In this document: one piece after another, positions 25,845 through 38,690 of the stretch | Position numbering within the stretch: the stretch's first letter is position 1 | Layout of the letters: every line of letters starts with the position of its first letter | Made by a program: the position numbers and the translations under genes | Assembly (NCBI RefSeq): GCF_028769735.1 | Contig: NC_088170.1 | Span: forward strand, 47,215,585-47,279,584 | Source of the DNA: Zonotrichia leucophrys gambelii | Lineage: Eukaryota; Chordata; Aves; Passeriformes; Passerellidae | Direction of reading: 5' to 3' | Length of the DNA stretch: 64,000 nt | Notes under the pieces: generated by a model | Databases searched by the model: none | What the model saw: the letters and a program-made list of their open reading frames with translations, nothing else | What the model was told of the DNA's origin: nothing

Positions 25845-26610
25845 ATCTTTTTCCATAACAGCAGTGGGGACAGAGGTAGGGAAGAACAATGGAAGTACAA
25901 GGGTCAACTTTTAACTAAGGAATTGTTCTGATATTCCTTAGCTTCAAATAGGTCATTGAAGTATATTAGAATCACTGAATGATGACAGCATACAAAATAG
26001 AGACCAATGTAAAGCAGAACTGTAAATCTGATGAGGCATCTGTGGTTTTCATTTATGCTATTTTTCTTCTTCTTATGCTGGATCATGGAATGCTATTGGA
26101 AGGGTGCACAGATTCTTAAACTTTATCTACTCAATCAAATCAATGCCTAAAAAACTGTATTTTATATTAATATTTCTAGTTAATCCGGACTACAGATTAT
26201 ATATATGCTTCTTTCTCTGCAATACATTTATTAATTTCTACTCTTCCCTGTGTAACCTAAGAGAAAGTTTTAGCTGTCAATATCAAGAATACTGTTTGGA
26301 AGGGCTTTTCCTTTAAATTATGTTAACCAATCTCTCCCAGCACTGCAATGTGTTCACTGTGTCTGTCAGGAATATATTTCTAACATAACAGTAAGTGTAT
26401 ATGCTCCTTTCAGATCAAAAGAACACCTGTTCTACTTCTAGGGATGCAGTTACTCAGCACTTACAGGTTCATAGATAATATATCTGCACATTTGGTCTTT
26501 GTCTCCTGGAAAGAGTCCTATCTACGAGCCACTAGTACAAAGGAATGTTTGCCATCAAATTGCTTATTAGTTTCCCTTGTTTAAAGAGGTGTCTAGATAG
26601 ACAGGCATCC
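25845..26610. other. AT-rich unique sequence, no gene seen
   Basis: No recognisable element was found. Short frames (25904-26086 minus and 26104-26316 plus) have no domain. Confidence 0.5.
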
Positions 26611-26746
26611 TTCTATCTTGTGCCCTCTTTCTTATTTTCTCATGCTAGCCTTTCCTTTTCAAAATATTATATGTATATGCTTATTTACTTATACTTTCTA
26701 GCTCGTTTTAACTCTTGTTCTAGAGTTCCAAAGAAAACCTAATTTT
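26611..26746. repeat. Long direct repeat, left copy, flanking a CR1
   Basis: This segment and 27050-27178 are diverged copies of one ~130-bp sequence. They share the exact 17-mer 'ttattttctcatgctag' (26632-26648 and 27063-27079) and the exact 16-mer 'ttccaaagaaaaccta' (26726-26741 and 27156-27171). Between these anchors they align colinearly with substitutions and small indels. The CR1 lies exactly between the two copies. Confidence 0.85.
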
Positions 26747-27049
26747 CAAAGAATCACAGAGTCAACTGAGTGGGAAGGGACCCAAAAGGACCATGCAGTC
26801 CAGTTCCTGGCCTGCACCATCCCCAAAGTCACACATGTGCCTGAGAGCATTTTCCAAGCGCTTCTTGGACTCTGTCAGGCTGGTGCTGTGACCACTGCCC
26901 TGGGGAGCCTGTTCCAGTGCCCAAACACCTTCTGGGTGAAGAATCCTTTTCAAATATCAACCTAAACCTCCTCTGACTCAACTTCAGGCCTTTCCCTTGG
27001 GTCCTGTCACTGGGCACCAGAGAAAAGAGATCAGTGTCTGCCCCCCCTC
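26747..27049 (-). mobile_element. CR1 LINE fragment between long direct repeats
   Basis: This is a reverse-oriented CR1 of about 300 bp. On the plus strand its 3' terminus comes first ('aaagaatcacagagtcaac', 26748). It then reads 'gggaagggacccaaaagg', 'cttcttggactctgtcagg', 'ctggggagcctgttccagtgc' (26901) and 'aggcctttcccttgggtcctg'. It ends by 'accagagaaaagagatcag' near 27034. It appears less decayed than the 57.9 kb copy. The 5' truncation point falls at about 27046-27050, directly against the right-hand direct repeat. Confidence 0.92.
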
Positions 27050-27178
27050 TATTTGTGCTTTTTTATTTTCTCATGCTAGTATTTCCTCTCTTTTTAAAAT
27101 TTATTTATTTATTTATTATTTGTACTTTTTGTCTTTTTTTAGCTCCTGTTTATATTTCCAAAGAAAACCTACTTTTCT
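27050..27178. repeat. Long direct repeat, right copy, flanking a CR1
   Basis: This is the partner of 26611-26746 (anchors given there). The copy differs by a (TTTA)n expansion near 27100-27118 and several substitutions, so the two copies have been separate for a long time. It could be an unusually long target-site duplication or an older tandem duplication. Confidence 0.85.
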
Positions 27179-30100
27179 CTAACAAACTCACGCTCATACA
27201 GTCCCAGTTCTACTCAAAATGAAAGGCATGTGATGGCTATTTGTGATAATGAAATTTAGAGTTCAAGACTCATGCATTCAGAGCAGTCATTGTACTATGT
27301 TGGGCAATATGACATTTTGGCAAAGCAGTGGATAAGGTGATATCAAACTCTCTGAGAAATTGAAGGTATTCTCCACTCTTTTTAAAAATATAGTTGAAGT
27401 TAGAAAAGCAGATATTTATGGGAATGAGATAGAGGAAAACAAATGCAAAGATCAGTGAAGCTTTCTGAAGCTTTGTGCCTCTTCCTCATAGTGCCAACAA
27501 TCATTCATTTTATCTTACTTTAGCAGTTAAAAAGGGAGATATCCAGGTTAAAGAAATAAACTAGGCTTCTCTAGAGGCAATTGGAAGAGTTAGGCTCTTC
27601 CAGAGGGAATTTACTAATTATTGAAGCTGGAATAATTGTTTCAGTATTTTAAAGCATGCTAAATATTATGGATCTTGAAATAGTGTCCAAAGGTACCACA
27701 GCAGTATTTAACTTGGCTCAGGTTTTAGTGCTAACTATTATGTTTGCTTATCTGTAGCTTTTTTATATCTACATCATACAAGTAACAATAATTTTATTTT
27801 CTACTGCTGTGGCTAAGGTGAGTAACAAAGCTTTTGCTCTTATTTCTTTTGTAAACAAATATTGTTTTCTATAGTTTTGTTTTGTTTTCTCCATCTTTTA
27901 GTTGAAAGTTGCATTTTCGAAATAGCTTTTATCTGAAACTAGTTTATTTTTCTGATTATAGAAAGAAAAGCCTTGTAGAACAGACTGTCTATGTTGGTCT
28001 TGAGATAATTCATGTTTTGAATGCGCAGAACTTTAGACAGATTTGTGAGGAAGAAGCCTCCCATTACAGAGCACACTATTTACCACATGACAGAGATATA
28101 GCTAGGCACCTGGCAGGTTCCTTCACTCCTATGATGTCTGTATCTATCACAGTCTCCAGAGATGGTGATATGAGGTCTTCCTTTGGTTCTTCTCCCTTAC
28201 ACAGTTTAAAAAAAACTGCTTTGATGGCTTTGCCTTTAGTGAAAGGTCAGTGATTGTGCCCTTGTTTGACATAATTGATGGTGTAGTTAATTAGAATTAT
28301 ACTGTACTTAGAATAGCCTGTGCTTCTAAGATGAAGTGGAAGAGCTGCCTCCTGCAGAGTTTCTGAGATCTAAAGAATGGCAGCTTCCTCAAGCACTGTT
28401 TACAAGCTCCTTTAGCATGATTGTAGCATCTACAATCTATAGCAGAAAGACTCCCTCCTGTGGATCTAATAAAATCCACAGAAGTGCTGTGGATTTCCTG
28501 AATCCTCGTTTGCCTGAAATAATTTAATATGGTTGCAGAAATCTTTAGGTGTGATGCCATTAAATTCCATCACATATGTTCTAGATCTGCAAACACAGGT
28601 CCATGTTATCATTGTGTTCCTTCACTTTTACGATGGTATAACTTTTATGACATAGGTAGTAACACCAAAAACCTCAAAATTTGATCATCTGATTAATGCA
28701 CATACCGAGTGATATCTTTAAATACCCCTGAATAATCTAAGCAGAAGAAACAGGATGCTTCCTGAAACTATATTTTTCAGTAACCACTGCTGGAAGAACC
28801 CTGTATTAACTCTAAAAAGATCTGGCTAGAGCCCTTTACATTAAAAAAGGCATTGATATGATTACAGAAACATCAAATTCATATGTAGAATGTATCAGTT
28901 CCAATAGATTCACCCCTCTCCCCCAACCATTTTGCTAGAATAGTTTGCAAACCCAAAGTTTACTGTATAAAATATTTCACAAATGCCTAAACTATTCCCA
29001 AGCCCCCTGAACCAAAATGGTTTTGGAATTCAGAGATTTGGATTCAGAGAATATGTCTAAGCTAAAATTAGAGGAGGTGACTTATCAATTAATTATATTT
29101 TTCTAATATATAATGGAAGATAAAAAATCACCCAAAGAGCCATTTTATGACATAGCATTTTTTGTTTATGTCTTCTATGAAAAGAATACAAATTTTAGAT
29201 TATATTGGTATTAACTGTGGCTGACAGGACAATAACTGAGATCCTTTCCTTTAAGGATAACAGACTTTAAAGTAAAATTACTGTATCTTCTGGTATGTAT
29301 AAAATTCATTACTATCTATTGTAGCTTCAATGCCATTTTAACTTCAGAATAACAGACATCTTCATGCATAAAATATATTAATTTAGGAATGAAAAAAAAT
29401 ACAGTAGAAAACAGAGTCTACTTTCAGTCCTTTCCTTTTGAGCAGGCTGCTTACTTAACCCAGTACAAGAAGCTAGTGTGAGTTTCATTGCCTTGATTTA
29501 AAAAAAAAAAAAAAAGAACCAACAGTTAATCAAAGAATAATGGATAGGATGTCTTCATCTGACAACATCTGTTGATCTAAAACAGGAGAATAGCCAGTGT
29601 GACAGTGAAGGTGTTCTCTACTTTTTTTCCCAAGCTGAAAAAATGGGGCATAGAGCTGTACAACCCATAGCAATGTGCATGTCTTTATAAGATGTTGTTC
29701 ACCAGAGACCTGTCAACAGACTGAGCCATATTGGTTCTGGCAGTCTTTCTATTGGGACAATATTTGCCTTGAAGTACTATCTTTTCTCTTTTTCAATGTC
29801 AGCCTGAAGGCTCTTAGACAGCATATGTTCATTTCATGTCTTAGAGATATTGCTTCTGGTATTGCAAATGCATTACCACATTGAGCTTTTTTTTTGTAAA
29901 ACAGATGGTACATATTAAGGTCTCTGTTTCTTAGACAATTTCTGCAACAATTGCACCGCATTCTTCACATTGACAAAAACATCAGCAACATGCAGTGAGG
30001 CACTAGATTATGTCAGAATGGTAAATGAAAGCCCATAACAGGAAGAGTTACAAAGGTGAATCAGTCCCCTCAGAGAAATGGGGAAGGGTGTTACATTTGG

Positions 30101-31800
30101 TAGGCATTCAGTTAAAAATTAGTGCCTTGATCCTGTAAAGTGATTTGTTTGGGTGTAACTTAGCTTGCAAGGAGTGTTGCTGATAGTGTAGGAACCACAT
30201 TTGGAATAGACATTATTTCTTGTAAGCCTGAGTTCTGAGACATGGTGAAGAGCACAAAGATTTGAGAATGAGGTGAGCACAAGGGACAAGCCCTAAAGCA
30301 GTCACTGAAGGATTGTAAGAACAACAGTGAAGGAGAGGTTCATGGGCCAGCAGGCTGTAGCACAGAACTGGGCCAAATTAGAGGACCATCTAAGACAGGC
30401 TGTCAAAAATCTGTGTGCACAGTGAACAGACAATGAACAAGAAGGAAATCACAATCTCCTGGAGAGAGTGTAGATGGCACTCTGTGGTAGTGGGAAGGTG
30501 CCTTTAGGCAACACTAGGGAGATTGGTCCAACTACAATTGCTGTAGAAAAGAAAGGGAATGGAAAATTGGCAACAGTAGCCTACTTTGTGGTATTGTGTC
30601 TTTGCTGTTGCAGCATCGGCCTTTTTAAAATGGCACAATCTTAGTGACTTTAATGTAAGCTGGACTTCTTTGTCCTCATTTCAAGCATCAGATCAAATAA
30701 AGAAGAGTGGAAAGTGGGACTTGGGTAAAAATAACATTTGAGGCCAGAAGTGAGCCAGTTGGCACAACTGGATGTCAAGACACACTCAGAAAAGTCTGAC
30801 TTTGCTCTATTATCATTGTTTCTTCTGCTAGAAGGACTGCTGAAAATATAGGACTGCTTTGCCGTGTTCCTACCCCATAAAGAACAGGAATATTGGTTCT
30901 TCGCATAAACAGATCATGTTTATTTGAAATGTATATGACTTTATTCTGAGTGTGAGATTTGAAGAACCTGAGATCAAACAAAAGAGATGTAGAGCAACGT
31001 TTGAGCAATAGATTCCAGTGAGACATTGGTGTAGTGGATGCACAGTGCAAGGGCTGTGTTTACATGTACATACCTTGAGGAAATAACCAAAGTTTCAGAA
31101 GTAATTGGTCCTCCCCATTCAATTTGAAAATGCAGCTTATTTTAAGAACTCATGACAAAGTGATGTCAAGACAGCAGAACCTTACAAACCACAGTGCTGT
31201 TTTGCACATTACTTTTTACAGGAGTAACAGGCCAGCTTGAAACATCACAGATGGAGAGCACCATTTTCTGAGCTACAGAGGCATTCTGAGGCTGCATTTG
31301 CTAACTAACAGTAACGTCTATAAACAATTCAGAAGGTCAGGATGTAAGAAAGTAAGTTTTACTTTTACCTCTATAAAGTGATAGCATTAATTGTGGCTTG
31401 TAAAAAACTGTAGAATTTCGAGTCTTACTTTGAACTGTCCAATTAAGTGTGTCTCAGGAATTTACTATTTTCTTTATTTCAGCAACACCTACTCTCTTCC
31501 TTGCTCCTCATCCAGTCATCCAGTCTTGGGATCTTTCTTTCTGTGTTGCACTTCTACTAGTCAAAGACAAATGGGTCTTCAGGTTTCAAACTTCATGCTT
31601 TCTCATTGTAAAATTTTTACCATTACATATAAAGCATTAAAGTCATCACTTTTAATCAAAACACTCGAAAAAAAAAAGTACCTAAGTCCTAAAAAGATGG
31701 ATGAACTCAAATGACTGCATATTGTATTAAAGGAATAAATAAATATATGAGTTCAAGGCATAGTTAAAAAAAAACCACCCTATACTTCTAAGAGACTAGA
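27179..31800. other. Unique sequence, AT-rich, with one weak exon candidate
   Basis: A 16-bp A-run lies at 29500-29515. A GC-richer patch at 30240-30560 has no recognisable content. The open frame near 27.9-28.25 kb is described separately. Other frames (28297-28560 minus, 29675-29884, 30775-31050 minus, 31391-31714) carry no recognised domain. Confidence 0.5.
27962..28245 (+). other. Weak candidate internal exon, product unknown
   Basis: An open frame runs from the stop at 27903 to 28253 without an ATG at its start, so it could only be an internal exon. A possible acceptor 'tttttctgattatag' ends at 27961. A possible donor AAAG|GTCAGT begins at 28246. The predicted peptide has a charged, mixed composition (for example 'NFRQICEEEASHYRAHY' and 'RDGDMRSSFGSS') unlike the low-complexity frames elsewhere. 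I do not recognise any domain. A strong alternative acceptor at 27900-27901 would put an in-frame stop in this frame. It may well be chance. Confidence 0.12.
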
Positions 31801-31969
31801 ATTATATTATTATATAATATGACCATATAGTATATAATAATATATAATTATTATCTAATATAAATTATTATATTATATAAAATACTATTATGTTTGTTTT
31901 TGTTGTTGTTGCTGGTGTTATTATTGTTATTATTGTTATTATTATGTTACATATAATTATATAATATTG
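31801..31969. repeat. AT/TTA/TTG low-complexity region
   Basis: Dense TATAATA and ATTATTA sequence (31801-31895) passes into TTG then TTA/TTATTG triplet repeats (31891-31945) and back into ATAAT sequence. It is likely a compound, decayed microsatellite. Confidence 0.9.
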
Positions 31970-34132
31970 CCATATTCTGCTTTTTACAGAAATAAGAACT
32001 TGTGCCCTAGGTTTTGGTGAGAACAGCTGAGTCCAGTGAAGGAAGGAGTAAGATGGATGATACTTTGCCTCTTCTTTCCCTTGGGGATCCTTTCTACCTA
32101 AATAGGTAAGGTCAAACTTGTGACCTTTGTCATATATTATCAGACTGAATGACTTACTCAATTCAGTGTTAAAGGCATTTAGAAACTATTAATTATTATG
32201 GTGGCCCAGATTGAAATAGCTTAAAATTGCCTGACTTTAAAAGGTATTCTGCACCACCAAGTATTATGGAGAATTTTAGGTGTTTTTTTTTTCCTTGAAA
32301 ATTAATTAAAAGTCCTATCCACAGACTTAAAACACATCTTCAAATTCTTCTGAGTGTGATATGAATAAAGATCACCAATGTAGATTCCTGAATCTAGATA
32401 GAGCCTGAAACAGAAGCTCTGATGCTTCCCAGTAATTACACAGAAATCTAGGTATCATCTTTAAGCTCCAGAGAGAACTTCTAAAAGACAGCATGTCTTC
32501 TTGCAAAGTGGCACGAACTCAGTAAACTGCTGAACAAATGAAAATATTTTAATTGCTAAAAGATATTGGTATTCACACCAAAGTATAATCTGCTGGGCAC
32601 AGAGAACAAAATCCAGATATATATTTGCCTTATTGGGTAGTAGGTTTTGACATTTAATACAGGGTTTGCAAGGATTTTCAGTTTACTAGGACAGATGAAT
32701 TTCCCTGAACTTATTGTGCTCCAAATTAATGTTGGCACCTTGTTTTCCTACTTCGTATGCCCATTAGGGAAATGCATAATTCATTCTAAAGATGTGCACA
32801 AAGTGAGGTTTTTTGTGTTTGTGATCAGCTTTTACAAACAAGACAGAAATGACCACTTTATGTAAACAGCTAGTGAAGCAGAATGTATATTTAGTTCTTC
32901 CCACTTAATTCCACTCTTGTTTATTCACTCTGTTATTCAACAGTTCTACAGATCACGAGAAAAACTATACAGCAGATTTAATATTCAGTAAGAGGGGCAA
33001 TGTTCATATTTTTGAGCTGAAAAATAATAATTATTTTTATGATGATATTCTGACTTTAAAATACATGCAGATTAATAAGAGAAAAATACATCTCTGATGT
33101 TGGTGGAAATCTCACAAACAGAATTTTAAGGTCTATTTTCCATGGTTAAATTAACAAGCAAGACATTCTGGCAAATTTCCAGTTTTCACAAATTAAAGAT
33201 ATTTTACTGATAAATCCTTTGTCTTTTACCAATTCACTGTATTCACTGTCTTAATATTTTCTGATAATATTGTACAAAATTTATTTTTCTTTCATTGTGC
33301 TTCTGCTAAACATGGGCATGAAGTGAATTCTTGTAAAAAGAAAACAAAGGTTATGTTTTTTGAAACCAAAAGAAATTCCTCACATTTCACTTGGCCCTAT
33401 GAGCAGAAGGTGTGAAGGAAGGGGCTGAAATGCTAGAGACATCAAATACTTTAAAAACCAGCACTTGAGTGCTTAAAAAATAGACTGTCAGCTGAAATGT
33501 TTCAATGTGAGAGAGAGAGAAGGAGAGGCTCAAAGGTGTTTAAAAGGGCTGCTGGAGAGGCTTGTATCAGGAGCAGTAATAGTGAGAAATTCATCTGTGC
33601 TGCTGATGGGGAGGGCAGTATCAGAGACTATTGAGGCGCTGAATGTGCTGGCACTGGAGCTGCAAGTGGTGACACTGGAGGCTCTGGGAGGGGTGGAGGT
33701 GACAGCTTTGTTAGCAGCCTTGTGTCTGATGAAGAGAATGTTTCTCTCAGAGCGCACCCTTCACCTTCACGTTAAAAATAGCATTTGGTAAGCTATTTAT
33801 GGGGATTTGGGGGATTTTAGTTGTCCTTTGCCATATAGGTGCTGCTGGCATTAGATTTGGCACTTTTCTTTTTGAACTGGATCATTGCAAAGCCAATGAG
33901 ATGGTCTGGATTTCAATGATGCCTTTGCAGCTTTCACAGGCTATATCCCTTTCTTTCATTTGTGATTGAACTTCATGAGAAGATATGCAAGAATACCTAC
34001 ATTAGATAAACTTATAGTAAAGAAAAAGAAGGAAAATTTGGGTTTCAAGAAGATATTGGACATTATAGACTTCTTCAGTGTTAATTCAAAATTGGCAGTG
34101 CTCAGATACTCTTAAAGTGTATTTCAATAAAT
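31970..34132. other. AT-rich unique sequence with a GC-richer pocket at 33.5-33.8 kb
   Basis: At 33507-33791 both strands are open (94 codons plus, 75 codons minus) in a GTGG/CTGG-rich pocket that follows a GAGA run. The plus frame begins at GTG, not ATG, and is a monotonous Leu/Val/Glu sequence. I see no domain. The rest is ordinary AT-rich DNA. Confidence 0.45.
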
Positions 34133-34271
34133 CCTTCCCTTCCCTTCCCTTCCCTTCCCTTCCCTTCCCTTCCCTTCCCTTCCCTTCCCTTCCCTTCCCT
34201 TCCCTTCCCTTCCCTTCCCTTCCCTTCCCTTCCCTTCCCTTCCCTTCCCTTCCCTTCCCTTCCCTTCCCTT
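34133..34271. repeat. (TTCCC)n array, 27 uninterrupted copies
   Basis: Twenty-seven perfect TTCCC units occupy 34135-34269, with partial units on either side. The minus strand reads GGGAA, so successive GGG runs are separated by only two bases. That fits the usual G-quadruplex pattern. It is also a homopurine-homopyrimidine mirror repeat that could form triplex DNA. The perfect array suggests active instability. Frame 34078-34350 is a translation of the repeat. Confidence 0.98.
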
Positions 34272-36771
34272 CTCCTACAGCAAAGCAAATGAAAAAATTC
34301 TGATTTCTAGAGTTTTGGGATTTGGAGGTATTTTTATGTTGGATTATTAGTAGTAGTAGTAGTAATAATTATTATAGTGCAAAATTACAATGCTCTTCTC
34401 ACACGTAATCAATAAACATGTAAACCTGGCAGAACTTTTGCTGTGGTGACAGAAGTTTGTTGCGGTTTCTGATACACAGCAATTCACTTCAGTACTTTTG
34501 CTCCACTTTTCTGCTGTTGTAATAGCAGGGAATGTTGAAGAAGATTTTTTTCAGTAACTAACAGGTGGTTTTTTTCCTATATCACAAAATTTCTTTGAAA
34601 AATTAGTCAAAGTACCAGGTCCTTAGGACATTTTCCAGAACATTATAAAAGCTAAATCCCAGATCTATTGTTCTAGGGATAAATATTTTCAATGTGTTTG
34701 CAACAGTGTCAAAGTAAAATATCATGGCATTTGTTAACAAATAGTGTTTAACTGGGCAATTTTTCTACAGCTTTAAATGTGTTTTTCAAAAAATAACTGA
34801 AGCAAAACTAGGTAGCAAACCTATAAATGTTCTTTAGACAGGCTTTCCTCACATTTTTGCCTTTCATCATGTAAATAAATAAAATTACTAATATACTTTG
34901 TTTTTTTTTTAAACACAGATGTGAGGCCTTCCCCTGTGGTTCTCTTTCAGACAGGCTCTGTGTTTGTGAAGCAGTGCTCCAACACACACGTGTGTGACAC
35001 TGCAGTTTGGAGAGCTGCAGTGAATGGCACCATTGCAGAGGCTTGTTGGCAAACAAAAGTCTGGAGATATTTATAGTTAGTAGCATTCCAGCCTTCAAAT
35101 AAATAGTTGACTAGTCTTTTCAACTCCTGGCTAAATAGCAACTGTTAAGATCATTTCCAATGGGGCACAGGTATTCATAGCAGACACACATCTTGGTCTT
35201 ATTTCAGTTCTCTGCAGAGTCCAAAGGGCTGTTTCTAATTCTTGTCTGAATTTATAGCCTTCTGCTTGGACTTCAGATTGGCTCAGGACTCAAAGCCAAC
35301 TGAACACAGAATCGTTAAGGCATCTTATTTTCACTAAAATTTTTCTTTTTTATTTTTTTCATTGCTATCACAGTCACTGAGAATTTCAACTTCTGGATTT
35401 TCTGAGCTCTTTTTAACAGAGTTTCTCTAGCCTGCTCCCAAAAAGCATATGGATACACAGTATATTTAGACTATTCATAGTTTTTATTCTGCATATATTC
35501 TTTTTTCTTTTTTTTTTTTTCCTCATTATTCAATGCTGTATTTTATAAAATACAGGCTGCAATTTTTTTTGTTGTTTTTCAACCAAAATGAAGGATGTTT
35601 GAGAACATGGTGTTCCCTGACAGGTAAGAAGTTCAACTGTGTGCAGAGCATGTTTATCAAAATTTACAAGATTACCCAAGATTTCTGTAGTGCATAGCAG
35701 TTTTCTAAGCTGCCTTTACAAAACCAAACCAGGGAAAAAAAGGAGAAGGGACATTTCTCATTATAGCTACTTTTGGTAGTATGGATGGATATTGGAGGGA
35801 GATTTGGTTATATCTATTTTTTGATACCACAGGGTAAGTGCCTAAAAGAGAACAAGAAAATAAAAATTTGCTTTCTGTGGCCTTTATGATTTCTATTTGC
35901 AAAGAGGTTTAGCTCTTGCAGCCCCCCTGTTCACCTCTTGACAGGTGGTGCTCATGAAGTACCTTACTGCCTTCTATGGCAAAACTACTGACACAGCAAG
36001 CATTGTGCTGTGCCTTCTGGCTGCCTAAACTCACCCACAGCTGCCCCCTCTCTGCTCACCTCACTTCTTGTGCTGGATGGAATGGAAATTGGGGGAAGTG
36101 AAAAATAAAATAAACAAATAAGCAAAAAAAGACAAGATAGAAAAAAATATTGTAGCTCAGAAAAAATAAAGACAGGGAGAAGATAGTTCATGGCTTTGCT
36201 GTTTATGAATTTATTGCCTTCTGGGGATCATAAGGGTGATCACAGGTAAGAAAAAATGGAGAGGATATGGTCACTGTACCAGAAAGTTCACTGACAAAAA
36301 GGAAAGATAAGATTCAATTATGTGTCTTTGAGTATATTTTCTGCTTTATTATAATTGTAGCATTTGGGTCTGCACTTTTTTCATTCTTTGCTGACTGACT
36401 TTTTAATCACATTCACAATGAATTTAGAGGAAATAACCAGCACCCAAGGCATTTGGACAATTAGCAGTGAATAACAGTATATCCCACTTTGTGCAAGCTT
36501 CCCATATGACTTCAGATTCTTCCTAACAATTTTGCCTGCCCAGTTCTGCTGCACCTGTGCTTAATTGTTGCTGTTCAGCTGGTCCTTCAGACTGCAGAAC
36601 TCAATATGTTGCAGTGTCCTTTTTCACTCAGAAAACCTCATTACAGTGAATAGCAATTTCATGCAGCCAATTCAAAACGTTTCTAAGCAAACTGCCTAAA
36701 AATCCTCATGTAAACATTGTATAAGTTATTCATGAATAGATCCCTGAAGTCCATATCTTCCCATTGCATGT
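34272..36771. other. AT-rich unique sequence with small simple repeats
   Basis: A TAG/TAA triplet tract lies at about 34345-34376 and a T-run near 35503-35520. A GC-richer pocket at 35925-36065 has no recognised content. No gene was seen. Confidence 0.5.
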
Positions 36772-36795
36772 AAAAAAAAAAAAAAAAAAAAAAAA
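36772..36795. repeat. A24 homopolymer
   Basis: Twenty-four uninterrupted A residues are present. There is no upstream coding-like sequence or AATAAA at the usual distance, so a processed pseudogene is not supported. The A-run is followed directly by a GC-richer segment (36796-37010) that is unlike the flanks. Confidence 0.95.
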
Positions 36796-38690
36796 GGCAC
36801 AGTGTATGTGTCTGGAAGGTGGGGGGAGCACAGATGGGGAGGTTAATCTCAGAAGATCTGGAGATTTTTAGCTATTTCCAAGCTGTGGCACAGGCCCTTT
36901 GGCAGAAAGGTCGGCAGCCTACTGTGATGGCTGGGGGTGTTGCCAGCAGCTCTCGCAGAAGAGGCCTCAGAAACAACAGGACTCCTGTCTGCAGATCTTT
37001 GCCCATATATATCTGAAGTATCAACTAAGCAAAATTTATCACAGCTGGTTTACAGAGTGTTTCCAGATTCTCCTCACAGTTGTAGAGTTTCTGATATATT
37101 TCAAAAAGTGCAACTCCTTGGGAGAAGTATAATACCCTGGATCAGGTCTCTCAGTAGCTTCTGAGCATGTATATTTTGACCCACTTGTATTCAGAAACGC
37201 AGGTCCCTGCCTACCCTCTGCACAGACTTCAGGTCTGCCTTTATCTGCTCTTTCTTCAGTGTCAATTCAGTTGTGAGCAGGCCTGCAGAAAACTGGAAAG
37301 TTCCTGAACACAAAGGAAAAGAGGCCAATTACAAGTGACCTGGGGGGAGCAAAGTACGTGTCTGTCTGAAGGGTTATGGTGGAATGACTGGCATGAGTCA
37401 AGGGTAATTTTGAACTAAAACTCTGTCAAAAGGGAAAATTGTGCACCGTGGATATTAACCAAATAAACACACCTAACTCATTAGAGTGTGTACATATTTA
37501 TTTTTATTTTATTAATTTGTAGGAGAGATGAAGCTGAGATTTTAAAGTGTTCCAGGTGTACATCTGCTTCAGAAATCTTTCAGATAGGACCCACAACTCA
37601 GAGGTACCTGTGAAAGAAAGCCTTTGCATTTTAAATCATTATATATAGTCAATACACTGAAAATTGAAAGAAATAGAGGCAAAAAAAGAAAAAAAAATAG
37701 CTTAAAAAAAAATTTGCACCACTTACCAAGGCATATTTCAAAGCATTATTAAGTGAAAACCAAAGTGTATATAAACCATATATGGCCAGTTGTGATTACT
37801 GATTTTTCAGTCCCATTTAGAACATTAAAATTTCTAATATTTTTAAAAATTCATATATATGTGTGCTCATACTCTTATTTAGGATCATATATTGTGTGTT
37901 ATTGTCACACCATTTTGTAGATCTTTCTGATTTGAAAAATAAGCAAAAGGCTATTCAGCCTTTGAAAGCTGGTAGATTATTGGATCAGTAACCATATTAC
38001 AGTGGCACGTAATAATTGTGATGTTACTTCCTCACGAGACTTTCCCATATTTGCAAAGCCATGTCAGGAGGCCAGGCATTTGGTGCCAGGTTTCTAACCA
38101 TGATTTTTCCCACCAGCCTAGTGAGGGAGGAATTTTGTAAGTTTTGGTCCCTTCACTCAACCCACTCTTCATGTCAGATATCTCAGAGGGCAGGCTCTGC
38201 ACTCCTGATTCCAAAGTAGCCATGATAACTTTGAAGGTCGCAATGAATATGTGTTAACGTTATAAAAGGTAGTTTTCCCTAGCTCCTGAGGGTCCTAGTG
38301 GTTCTGCTGTATTCTGGTTTTTAGTTGGGAAGATACTACTGGGATTCCTTTCCTTACCCCCTGGCATGACTGTATGGATAAATGAATAAAATGTGATTCA
38401 AGATCCAAGTCTGAATTCAAAGTATTTCTGTTTTCACACTGGATGGCAGCAAGTCAAAATGAGCAAGCAAAAATCTGCCTCTGGGTATTGCTGTGGATTT
38501 AGCCAGAACTGAGCCTGGCCTTTGTAGCATTTCTTCCAGTGCAGTATTCCCAACACAGGTCAAGCAAAAGTTTGCCCTTCCCTAAACTGTGCTCTGGTGG
38601 CAGCCAGTCATTACCAAATAGACTGTAAGGCAACCGCAAATCCAGATTTCTGTGGAACCAGCAGGGAAAGAAAGAGAGAAAGAGAGGAGG
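36796..38690. other. Unique sequence, GC-richer at the left, no gene seen
   Basis: Three overlapping plus-strand frames (36819-37164) cover the GC-richer segment, but none shows a domain. A minus-strand 63-codon frame with an ATG (38032-38223) also has no recognised motif. Patches of AT-rich sequence fill the remainder. Confidence 0.45.

Noticed and set aside
25652..25931. Three frames encoding Lys/Glu/Arg or Ser/Phe strings
   Set aside because: They are read-through of the TTTTTC array.
29500..29515. A16 tract as the tail of a processed pseudogene
   Set aside because: No coding-like sequence or polyadenylation signal precedes it, and no target duplication was found.
34078..34350. 90-codon frame of Phe/Pro/Ser/Leu repeats
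   Set aside because: It is read-through of the TTCCC array.
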